Positions 47,906-57,557 of a stretch of DNA of 64,000 bases are shown here, one piece after another. The DNA lies in NCBI RefSeq assembly GCF_014203605.1, contig NZ_JACHJJ010000017.1, positions 47,192 to 111,191 of the forward strand. Reading direction: 5' to 3'. The notes beneath the pieces are model-generated. The model was not told the DNA's origin. It ran no database searches and saw only the letters and a list, made by a program, of their open reading frames with translations. This DNA comes from Thiemannella venezuelensis (GTDB taxonomy: Bacteria > Actinomycetota > Actinomycetes > Streptosporangiales > Streptosporangiaceae). A program made the position numbers and the translations under genes. Positions within the stretch are counted from its first letter, which is position 1. The number at the start of each line of letters is the position of its first letter.

Positions 47906-49837
47906 CTAGACGAGGGCGTGCGGCTCGGCCGGGCCGTAGTCGACGAGCTGGGCCGAGCCGAGCAGCCAGCGGTCGCGGTCGCGCAGCCGGACGTAGCCGT
48001 ACCGGTCGGCGGAGAAGACCTTGATCCCGTCGGTACGGCACTGCCGCATCAGCACCTCGTCCCAGCCCTCGGAGACGTCGGCGAAGCCGATGGAGCGCAG
48101 CACGGTCCTGCGGGCCAGCAGGGTGGCCCCGGCGACCTCGGGGAGGTAGGAGTACTCGGCGGCGGGCTGGCGCAGCACCGTCGCGGCCACGTCGCGCAGG
48201 TGCGCGAAGTAGGCGGCCTTGCCGACGATGTCGGCGGTGCTGAACAGGAAGGCCCTGGCGAGGTCGGCCAGGTAGTGCTCGCCGTACGCGTCCTGGCCGT
48301 CCATGACCGCCACCAGGTCGCCCTCGCACAGGTCGAGGGCCCGGTTGAGCAGGCTCCCGACGGTGAGCTCCGACTCCGGGCGGCGGACCACGACGTCCAC
48401 CCGGGCGGGCATCGCGGCGCGCGCCCTGGCCTCGGCGTCGTCGGCGTCGGTGAGCAGCACCAGCTGGACGACGCCCTTCTGCGGCGCGACCTGGGCCAGC
48501 GTGCGGTCGAGGTCGCCCCGGTCGATCATGATCACCGAGATGTCCAGCGTCGCGCGGGCGCTGGGCAGGCCGATCGCGTCGAGCAGCTCGTCGACCTTCT
48601 GTGTCATCGTGCCCGAGGCGTACGCCTGGCGCAGGGCGACGTGCGCCCGGCGCGCGTCCGGCTCGGCCCCGGCCTCGTCCGACGTGACGATCGGGGTCCC
48701 GCAGGCGGCCAGCTCGGCCATCCGCCAGAGCTCGGTGCCCGGCGGGCAGTCCACGGCCCTGGGCCAGCGGTAGGAGGTGAGCACGTCCGGATAGGACAGG
48801 TGCCCCGGCAGCAGCTCCTGCAGGGTGAGCACCCGGCCGAACCGGTCCCCGGCCAGCGGCAGGGGGTTGTGCACACGCGGCTGGATCGCGAAGGGCAGCA
48901 GGCCCAGCGAGGGCTCGCGGCGGCCCTGGCCGCGCTCCGGACCCGCGCTCGCCAGGGCGGCCCCCCACGCCCCGACCGAGGCGGGCAGCGCGGTGACGAT
49001 GTGCTCGAACAGCCCGGCCGCGGCCGCGAAGTCGGCGACCTCGCCCCTCGTGTGCCAGAAGACGGTGCGGATGCCCCGCTCGCCGCACCACGCCAGCAGC
49101 GCGTGCAGCCCCTCACCCGGCTCCTTCAGCTCCCCGGCCCACGGCCCCTGCGTGACCGACTCGACCAGCAGCAGGTGCGGCACCTCGGAGGCCAGCACGC
49201 GGGCGAAGTCCTTCGGGGTGAAACCGGTGCTCTGCCGCCACTCGTAGCGCAGCAGCGCCTCGGCGTGCGGCTCCGCGACGACCGCCGCGGTCAGGTGCGG
49301 GCGCGTGTTCGGGCCGGTGGGCACCCGGAAGGGCTTGAGCTTGACCGAGACGCCGCCGACCGTCCTGGTGGACGTGGTGGCCTGGAACGCCGCTCCGGGA
49401 ACCTGCCTGGCCTCGCCCTTCGCCTGCGGGACCGGCTGGCGCTTGGGCGCCGCCGGGCGCTTGGCGGGCCTGGCCGCGCCGCGCAGACCACGCGCCAGCC
49501 GCACCGGGTTGCTCTTGCCCGTCTTGATCGCGTCACCGAGCCGCGACCAGCGCGCCACCTGCACCGACGAGAGCTTCCACTTGGCCACGTCGGCCTGGTA
49601 GCGCTGCTCGGCCAGGTCCCTGCGGAGTTTCTCCTCGGCGGCCTGGGCGGCCGCCAGCCGCTCCTCGGTCTCCCGCAGCCGGTCCTGGACGCCGCGCAGC
49701 TCCTCGGCCGCGCGCTCGGCCTCGGAGGCCTTCGCCTGCGCCGCATCGAGCAGCCGGGCCAGCTCGGCGGCCCGTTCCGCCTGGGCCACCGCCTCACGCA
49801 GTGCCTGCCGCGTGCTCTCGAGTTGCTCGCCTGCCAC
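47906..49837 (-). CDS. Two-domain glycosyltransferase: coiled coil, CgeB-like and GT2-like regions
   Basis: 643 residues from GTG 49837 with an excellent GGAGGAC site. Residues about 1-85 form an Ala/Glu/Arg-rich coiled coil. The middle (about 150-400) resembles the CgeB/YkvP spore-type glycosyltransferases: PHLLLVESVTQGPW, RTVFWHTRGEVADF and the ELAACGTPIVTSDEAGAEP motif. From about 400 a GT2-like half begins (DISVIMIDRGDLDRTL, LTDADDAEARA, AVMDGQDAYGEHY). It is divergent from the asparagine-synthase-like gene across a 69-base spacer. Likely a surface-glycan enzyme; acceptor unknown. Much longer open frames upstream are artefacts. Confidence 0.8.
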   Translation of the reverse strand: MAGEQLESTRQALREAVAQAERAAELARLLDAAQAKASEAERAAEELRGVQDRLRETEERLAAAQAAEEKLRRDLAEQRYQADVAKWKLSSVQVARWSRLGDAIKTGKSNPVRLARGLRGAARPAKRPAAPKRQPVPQAKGEARQVPGAAFQATTSTRTVGGVSVKLKPFRVPTGPNTRPHLTAAVVAEPHAEALLRYEWRQSTGFTPKDFARVLASEVPHLLLVESVTQGPWAGELKEPGEGLHALLAWCGERGIRTVFWHTRGEVADFAAAAGLFEHIVTALPASVGAWGAALASAGPERGQGRREPSLGLLPFAIQPRVHNPLPLAGDRFGRVLTLQELLPGHLSYPDVLTSYRWPRAVDCPPGTELWRMAELAACGTPIVTSDEAGAEPDARRAHVALRQAYASGTMTQKVDELLDAIGLPSARATLDISVIMIDRGDLDRTLAQVAPQKGVVQLVLLTDADDAEARARAAMPARVDVVVRRPESELTVGSLLNRALDLCEGDLVAVMDGQDAYGEHYLADLARAFLFSTADIVGKAAYFAHLRDVAATVLRQPAAEYSYLPEVAGATLLARRTVLRSIGFADVSEGWDEVLMRQCRTDGIKVFSADRYGYVRLRDRDRWLLGSAQLVDYGPAEPHALV

Positions 49838-49906
49838 GTCGTCCTCCGATTCCAAGTGGACGAAAGGATACCCTTTGGTCAATCGCGACACGGAGGAGTC
49901 AGCACG

Positions 49907-51649
49907 GTGGAGTGGCCGGCGTTCAATGTGAGGCCCTACGTCTGCGGCGGCCTCGGCCTGCTCGACGAGGCCGCCCTGTCGGTCCTGCAGGCGGCCGGGC
50001 CCAGGGTTCGGCCCGCGCTGCGCACCCGCGAGGCGGCGCTGTTCAGCTCCTCTCCGCTGCCGCCGTACCGCCGGGGCCCCGAGCGCGGGGGCGCCGGGCA
50101 GGGGCACGCCGACTCCCGTGACACCGAGCCCCGCGACGCCGGGACCTGGGCCTTCGCCTGGGGTGAGCGCCGGCCCGCCGGGAAGGACGCTCCGGCGGCT
50201 CCGGACCCGGGGGCGTGGATCGGCGTGGCGGAGACCTACGAGACGCCCGGCCTGATCGACGACGGCGAGCGCGTCACGCTGCACGCCGGCGGGCTCGGCC
50301 TGGTGGACGTCTACTACCTGCGCCGGGACGGCGCGGTCTACTTCTCCTCGCTGCTGGAGCCGCTGCTGGCGCTGGCGCGCACGCCGTACGAGATCGACTG
50401 GGAGGCCTGGGCCTCGATCGTCCAGCTCACCTTCCCGCTCCGCGACGACACACCGTACGCGCAGGTCAAGCGGTTGGCGGGGGCGAGCGCGCTGGTCTTC
50501 GACAAGCGCAGGGGCGTGCTCTCGACCGACCGGAGGCTCCCCCGCTGGCTGCGCGAGGAGCCGTACGAGGCGGGGCGGAGCGCCGGGGAGATCCTGGAGA
50601 TCCTGCACGAGGTCTACAAGGAGTTCGACGGGCGCCCGCTGCTGGTCCCGGTCAGCGGCGGCTACGACTCGCGGCTGCTCTGCTCGGTGGCCGTGGCCCG
50701 CGGCGCCGACGTGGAGTCCTGGACGACCAGCCCGGACGACGGCACCGACACCGACATCGCCTTCGCCAAGGCGATCACCCGCGAGCTCGGGGTACGGCAC
50801 CGCGTCATCGCCCAGGACCCGGCCGCCTACCCCGGCGACGCCCTGGACGTCGCGCGCAGGCTGGAGTTCATGACGCCGCACCACGCCTGGTACGCCCCGT
50901 TCGCCCGCGAGGTGCACAAGGCGGGCCGGACCCTGGTGGACGGCCTGGCGGGCGGGCCGCTGCTGAAGAACTTCATGGTCAGCGGGGCCGCGCTGACCGC
51001 CTCCACGCAGGCCGAGCGGAAGGCCGCGCTGCTCGGCTCGCTCGCGCTGGGTGCGCCGTCGGTGCCGTTCCTGTCGGAGCGGGCCGCCGAGTGGATCACC
51101 TCGTCGGTGGGCGCGGCCTTCGCCGAGGCGACCTCCATGCTCAACGGCCACCGGGCCGAGCTGCCCCTGTCGGTGCTGCACACCCGCACCGCCCGGGGCA
51201 TCGCCCGCTCGGCGGTCAACCTGGTCGGGCCGGAGACGTCGTTCGCGGCGCCGTTCATGCACCCGGACTTCTTCGACGCCGCGCTCTCGGTGGGGGTGGC
51301 CCGCAAGGACGGCGGGAAGTTCTACCGGGAGGTCCTGCACGCGGCCGATCCGCGGGTGGCGGCGCTGCCGTCCACCAACGTGGTCAAGCAGCCGCTGCGG
51401 CGGGTCCCGCTCCGCTCGGCCGCCGCGCCCGCCCGCGCCTACGGGCACACGATGCTGTCCCGGGTCGCGGAGGCGGTGCCGTCGCTGCTGTCCGAGCAGC
51501 TGCACGGGGTGGTCGCCGAGGGGCCGGACGCGCTGGCCCGGTTCAACGGCTGGAACGACCGGTTCTGGGTGCGCAGCCTGGTGCTGTTCGGGGCCTGGCT
51601 CGGCGACTACGCCGACCGCCTCCCCGACCCCACCCCGCCCTGGGACTGA
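49907..51649 (+). CDS. Asparagine-synthase-like amidotransferase without glutaminase cysteine
   Basis: 580 residues from GTG 49907 (GGAGGAG upstream). The C-terminal half has the PP-loop SGGYDS (250-255) of the asparagine synthase ATP-pyrophosphatase family and the downstream segments LDGLAGG-type and AAPFMHPDFFDA. The N-terminal part aligns only loosely with a class II glutaminase fold, and the nucleophile Cys expected at position 2 is absent (VEWPAF), so free ammonia or another amine is the likely donor. The adjacent glycosyltransferase suggests amidation of a sugar or glycan acid. True asparagine synthesis is less likely but not excluded. Confidence 0.82.
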   Translation: MEWPAFNVRPYVCGGLGLLDEAALSVLQAAGPRVRPALRTREAALFSSSPLPPYRRGPERGGAGQGHADSRDTEPRDAGTWAFAWGERRPAGKDAPAAPDPGAWIGVAETYETPGLIDDGERVTLHAGGLGLVDVYYLRRDGAVYFSSLLEPLLALARTPYEIDWEAWASIVQLTFPLRDDTPYAQVKRLAGASALVFDKRRGVLSTDRRLPRWLREEPYEAGRSAGEILEILHEVYKEFDGRPLLVPVSGGYDSRLLCSVAVARGADVESWTTSPDDGTDTDIAFAKAITRELGVRHRVIAQDPAAYPGDALDVARRLEFMTPHHAWYAPFAREVHKAGRTLVDGLAGGPLLKNFMVSGAALTASTQAERKAALLGSLALGAPSVPFLSERAAEWITSSVGAAFAEATSMLNGHRAELPLSVLHTRTARGIARSAVNLVGPETSFAAPFMHPDFFDAALSVGVARKDGGKFYREVLHAADPRVAALPSTNVVKQPLRRVPLRSAAAPARAYGHTMLSRVAEAVPSLLSEQLHGVVAEGPDALARFNGWNDRFWVRSLVLFGAWLGDYADRLPDPTPPWD

Positions 51650-51674
51650 TCGCGCCGCGGCCGCCTCGGCCGCT

Positions 51675-51935
51675 TCAGCCCTGCGGCGGCGCGGGCGGCG
51701 GCCCGCGCAGGCCCTGGCACAACGCCCAGGCCCATGCCAGACCGGCCGCGACCAGGACGGACACCCCGGGCCACGTCACCGTGACGCCTCCACCCGCCTC
51801 TGTGAACAGCGTCAGCCTCCACAACACGCCGAGGTCACCGGCGACCGCCGCGATCACCACGGCCACCGCCACCGCGGCGATGTACATACTCACGACGAGC
51901 AGGGCGAAAACACCGAAACGGTGACGACGGAGCAC
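51675..51935 (-). CDS. Small two-helix membrane protein
   Basis: 86 residues from GTG 51935 (GGGAAG seven bases upstream). Two membrane helices (about 8-30 and 50-70) flank a short loop, ending in a Pro-rich tail. It is convergent with the asparagine-synthase-like gene. A much longer open frame (to 52208) runs into the next gene's upstream region and is not supported. No family was recognised. Confidence 0.6.
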   Translation of the reverse strand: MLRRHRFGVFALLVVSMYIAAVAVAVVIAAVAGDLGVLWRLTLFTEAGGGVTVTWPGVSVLVAAGLAWAWALCQGLRGPPPAPPQG

Positions 51936-52137
51936 GGAGCACTTCCCGGGGGCCAACGGGATCGAATTCCTCGCCCTACAACCGGCGATCATCGGGGTAC
52001 GCGCCGGTGAGGCCGAACGGTCAGCCCGACCCCTGTGACCTCTTCGAGCAGTCCTGACGAGAGTCATGAGGTGTTCCGCCAGTTGGATCGCCATTCTCCC
52101 GTCAGGGAAGCGGAAGGATTCAGTAGGATCGCGCAGC

Positions 52138-52551
52138 GTGTCCGTAGACGTCGGCAGGAACCAGCTCCGCGCCAGCTTCGTGTCGCATAGAGAAGCAGCC
52201 CATGCCATGAAAGAGGGCGCCCCAGCGGCGTTGCTTCTCTTCTACGGCGTTGAATGCGGACTGAAGGCGGCACTCCTCGATCGCCAGGGGTTGAAATCCA
52301 CCGCCCAGCTACCGGAGCAGTTCAGAAACCACGATCTGCATCGCCTGGCCAAAGAGTTGCGGCTCGCTCCACCGCTCTGCAACCGGATGCGACCCTGCAC
52401 GAGCCAGAAGCAGGAACGGGAGCAAGTGGCCTTCGCGGATCTCCACCAGGCCTGGAGATACGGCCACGCCCTCAAGAAGGATCACGAAGAGAAAGCTCTT
52501 GCCGTGTTGCGCGAGCTTCTGGACTGGTGTCAGCGAGAATTGAGAGCATGA
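52138..52551 (+). CDS. HEPN-like small helical protein, partner of the KGGVGR ATPase
   Basis: 137 residues from GTG 52138; an ATG at 52066 would add 24 poorly coding residues and neither has a strong ribosome binding site. The pattern is that of a HEPN helical bundle: helix 1 with RNQLRASFVSHREAA, helix 2 ALLLFYGVECGLKAALL, the segment RNHDLH (63-68), and a final helix pair (HQAWRYGHALKKDHEEKA). RNHDLH fits the Rx4H ribonuclease motif of toxin-type HEPN proteins, though 'HDL' is also common in non-catalytic HEPN relatives. Its stop overlaps the ATPase start by ATGA. Together they look like a two-gene conflict module. Confidence 0.6.
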   Translation: MSVDVGRNQLRASFVSHREAAHAMKEGAPAALLLFYGVECGLKAALLDRQGLKSTAQLPEQFRNHDLHRLAKELRLAPPLCNRMRPCTSQKQEREQVAFADLHQAWRYGHALKKDHEEKALAVLRELLDWCQRELRA

Positions 52552-55283
52552 TCATGCCGGATCAGGAGATCAAGGTCCCCGACCGCATCTACACCTGGGT
52601 TGATGTGGATGCCCATCTGGCGGCCCTGGCCGCCGCCGGCCGGTGGCCGGAGTGGCTGCAGGAGTGCGATGCCTTCTGGGACGGCCTTGAGGTGACGATC
52701 GACCCGCAGGCTTCACCCCAAGAGGCCACGGCCTGGTTGGGTGACGTGTTCGGTGTGAGCTCGACCACCCTGCACGAAGGGGAGACCGTTCTCAAACTGG
52801 ACGACGTTCCGGGGCATCCTTCTGCCCGGTTGCTACCGATCTCGGTGCGGCGGCGGGAACTCGAAACGCCCCGGCGTGAACCTCGGTGGAGGGAACGCCG
52901 CATCGTCCGCAGCCTCGGCGAGCCGCTTCCCCATCCAGAGATCCCGTTCCCGGGCAACGTGCGGATCGCCGCGATGCACTCCTTCAAGGGTGGTGTGGGA
53001 CGCACCCTCCACGGGGTGGCTCTCGCCGACGCCATCGCCCAGCGCGGCGAGCGGGTGCTGCTGGTCGACGCCGACCTGGAGGCGCCGGGCATCACCTGGA
53101 TGTTCCGCGCGCAGGGCAGGCGCGTCGACTTCGGCTACGAGGATTTCCTCGCGTTGCTCCATTCCTCCGATGATGGGCGCCCCGATGACGCGGTGCGGCT
53201 CGGCGCGGCCTACCTGCCGAACCAGCGAATCGACAATGTGATCGTCATGCCGACGCGGCGTTCGCTGCTGGACATCGCCCCTCCACGACTCGAACCCACT
53301 GATCTGCTGACTCCTGACCGGTCGATCTACTACCTGACCGAATCCCTCGCCGAACTCGCCGAGCGGCTCGGCGCACGGACGGTCTTGATCGATCTGCGGG
53401 CGGGCAGCAGCGAACTCGCCGCTCCCATCCTGCTCGACCCGCGCATCCAGCGGATCTTCGTCACCACTGTCAGCGATCAGTCGCTGTACGGCACTCTTCG
53501 CACCATTCAAGAACTCGGCCGACGCGCACCGACGCGCACCGACGATCCGGCGAGCGTTGCCGTGATCACCCAGTTCCGGGAGGACGGGCATCGGGAACTG
53601 GCCGTCTCGGCCGCGACCCGGCTTCGCGACGCGATCTCCGGAACCCTCGAACCGAACACCCAGGAAGGCGAGGACCGCACCGTCGACCGCGATGTCACGC
53701 TGGAACCGATCTTCAGCGTGTTCCAGGATCGGCTTCTGGCATTGCCCGCCTCCTGGGAGGCTGTGGTGGATCTGGTACGGCGCCAGCAGCTCGCGGAGCC
53801 ACTCGCCCCGCTCATCGAGGGACTCGTGGTCTCGAAGGAACCGGCACTTACCGATCAAGGACCCGCCACGGAGCCATCCCACGTCATAACGGGCGACAAC
53901 GACGTAACCCGTCTCCGCGGAGTCCTGAGCGAGTTCGCCGGGCGACTGGCGTATGCCGAGACCGCGGATGACACGGACTTCCTCCCAACGGAGTCGCTCC
54001 GGAAGATGCTCGTCTCCCACAGGACCGAACCGCCTCTGTGCGTGGTCACCGGAGCCAAGGGATCGGGAAAGACCTTCACCCAGCTTCAGATGTGCTTCCG
54101 GGGAACCTGGCCGGACTATGCGCGAGATGTCGGTGTCGACGGCGTGACCCTGGACGCCCTTCTGGCGCCGGTGCTCGTCTCCAAGAATCTCAGTGAATCC
54201 GCGCTGGAACGGATCGGCGAGATCCAACGGAACGCCTCCGCCTTCCGGGACGCCGCACCCGCGACCCAGCTCGAACTGCGCGACCTGATCGACCAGGCCC
54301 TGCGGACGCAGTCGACCAATGTGCAGTGGCGCCGCGTCTGGCTCACCTGCATGGCCAGGGCCCTGGGCATCGACGCCTCTCCTGAGGACGTCGAACGGAA
54401 ACTGGCCGACTTCGCTTCCACGAATATGCGGATCTTCCTGTTCGACGGGCTTGAGGATCTCCTTCAGGATCTCCTCGACAGCGACGTCCAGCGGCAGGCG
54501 CTCCGCGTCCTCCTGATCGACTGCCTCGACTGGCTGCGCAGTCTTCGCGGCCGGCCGCTCGGGCTGGTGATCTTCGTCAGGCGTGATCTCGTGCAGTCGG
54601 CCATTCGGCAGAACTACGGGCAGTTCTTCGCCCGGTACAGCGACTACGAACTCAAGTGGAACCACTCCGAGGCACTGCGGCTCGCCCTGTGGGTCGCGCA
54701 GCGTTCCGGGGCCTTTCCCCAGCACGCCTCCGAAGCGGCGGCATCGGTGAGGAATCAGGATCTCAGCACAGCGCTCCACCCGCTCTGGGGAGAGAAGATG
54801 GGGTCCCCCAAATCTCGGGAGGCCCGCTCGGACGGATGGTTCCTCGCTGCCCTGTCCGACTTCAACGAGCAGATCCAGGCACGTGACATCGTGACCTTCC
54901 TCAAGGAATCGGCCGCTCTGTCCGTGGAAGACAGGAACTGGCCAGCCCGTCTGCTCACACCGGCCGCGATGAGAAAAGCGCTCGTGCAGTGCAGCTTGGA
55001 CAAAATACGTGCCATCACCGAGGAAAGCCCGCAGGTTGGGGACCTTCTCAGGCGGCTCGACGACCTCCCCTCGGACAAGAAGAGAATTCCCTTCAGTCCC
55101 GAGACCGTCGATCTGTCGAGCCAGCAACTGGAGGTTCTCGCCGGTAACGGAGTCGTCTTTCGGGAGGAAGACCAGTACTGGATTCCTGAGATCTTCCGCC
55201 ACGGCCTCTCGTTCAAGGCCACGGGCCGCCCGAAGATCCTGGCGATCGCCAACCTGGTACGCCAGCGGAACAACCTCGACTGA
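52548..55283 (+). CDS. KGGVGR-variant ATPase with second P-loop (candidate defence ATPase)
   Basis: 911 residues. A unique N-terminus (about 1-135) is followed by a ParA/MinD-like domain whose deviant Walker A is KGGVGRT (147-153), with the catalytic-side motif LLVDADLEAPG (Asp174, Asp176). An unassigned linker leads to a second, classical P-loop GAKGSGKT (502-509) with Walker B IFLFDGLED (Asp633), resembling STAND/KAP-type NTPases. The C-terminal third (about 700-911) is helical and unassigned. Base composition is less GC-rich than the flanks: the line 54901-54960 has 37 of 60 G or C, against 46 of 60 at 51361-51420. ATG 52548 overlaps the HEPN-like gene. Sensor/effector roles are inference. 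Confidence 0.75.
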   Translation: MIMPDQEIKVPDRIYTWVDVDAHLAALAAAGRWPEWLQECDAFWDGLEVTIDPQASPQEATAWLGDVFGVSSTTLHEGETVLKLDDVPGHPSARLLPISVRRRELETPRREPRWRERRIVRSLGEPLPHPEIPFPGNVRIAAMHSFKGGVGRTLHGVALADAIAQRGERVLLVDADLEAPGITWMFRAQGRRVDFGYEDFLALLHSSDDGRPDDAVRLGAAYLPNQRIDNVIVMPTRRSLLDIAPPRLEPTDLLTPDRSIYYLTESLAELAERLGARTVLIDLRAGSSELAAPILLDPRIQRIFVTTVSDQSLYGTLRTIQELGRRAPTRTDDPASVAVITQFREDGHRELAVSAATRLRDAISGTLEPNTQEGEDRTVDRDVTLEPIFSVFQDRLLALPASWEAVVDLVRRQQLAEPLAPLIEGLVVSKEPALTDQGPATEPSHVITGDNDVTRLRGVLSEFAGRLAYAETADDTDFLPTESLRKMLVSHRTEPPLCVVTGAKGSGKTFTQLQMCFRGTWPDYARDVGVDGVTLDALLAPVLVSKNLSESALERIGEIQRNASAFRDAAPATQLELRDLIDQALRTQSTNVQWRRVWLTCMARALGIDASPEDVERKLADFASTNMRIFLFDGLEDLLQDLLDSDVQRQALRVLLIDCLDWLRSLRGRPLGLVIFVRRDLVQSAIRQNYGQFFARYSDYELKWNHSEALRLALWVAQRSGAFPQHASEAAASVRNQDLSTALHPLWGEKMGSPKSREARSDGWFLAALSDFNEQIQARDIVTFLKESAALSVEDRNWPARLLTPAAMRKALVQCSLDKIRAITEESPQVGDLLRRLDDLPSDKKRIPFSPETVDLSSQQLEVLAGNGVVFREEDQYWIPEIFRHGLSFKATGRPKILAIANLVRQRNNLD

Positions 55284-55817
55284 CAGTGAGAACCTGGTGG
55301 TCAGGATATGAGCCGCTCCCTCGCAGCCACGAGGTCGCGGTGGGCCCGGACCCAGTTCGTGGAGACCTTCAGCGCGCCGGGGGCGGGCCGGTCGTCGGAT
55401 GGCGGCCACCCCACTCGACGGGCAGCGGGGGCTCTGGGGCCGTGGTCGGCCGCTCCTCCAGCCCGGCCTTTGATCGCGACGAGGCAGCCCCGCTCGTGAG
55501 CGTACTCGGAGGGTGTGGCCTCCTCCCAGCGCCTGCTTCCTGACTCCCCGCGCCTCCCCGTTCCTCGGCGCGGAGTCCAGTCCCACAGGCCCTCGTGTTT
55601 TCCCCTGCCTTCCTGGTCGATCAGGCCTCCCGGCGCACACCCGGCTGGTAGTGTTCGCCCGGAAAGCGCCACAACGGCGGGCCCGAACCACGAATTCGGC
55701 CTGTCCGGGGGCAGGGAGCTCACAGGGATGACGGCTCCCCCCAGCGCGGTCACCAGACAGCATCGACCGGGACACCCGGTGACTTCGTCCTGCCCTCCTT
55801 CCCCCTGAGCGAGAACA
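55284..55817. other. Gene-free 534-base stretch after the ATPase gene
   Basis: No gene with a good start, ribosome binding site and recognisable product was found. An open minus-strand frame (55301-55885) contains a protein-like end segment near 55301-55520 (VRAHRDLVAARERL) but overlaps the treS start and has no supported beginning. It could be a decayed third gene or simply the treS upstream region. The right part must hold the treS promoter. Confidence 0.5.
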
Positions 55818-57509
<1,692 letters not shown>

Positions 57510-57528
57510 CGGGACCGCCGGTGGCCCG

Positions 57529-57556
57529 GGTGCGGGCGGCTCCGGCGGCCCGCACC
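57529..57556. terminator. Hairpin between treS and the permease gene
   Basis: GGTGCGGGC (57529-57537) and GCCCGCACC (57548-57556) form a 9-bp stem with a 10-base loop between two convergent genes. It is probably a shared terminator, without a T-run. Confidence 0.5.
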
Positions 57557-57557
57557 G

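Noticed and set aside
47906..51505. A 1199-residue extension of the CgeB-like glycosyltransferase
   Set aside because: The first about 556 residues are antisense to the asparagine-synthase-like gene; GTG 49837 has a near-ideal ribosome binding site.
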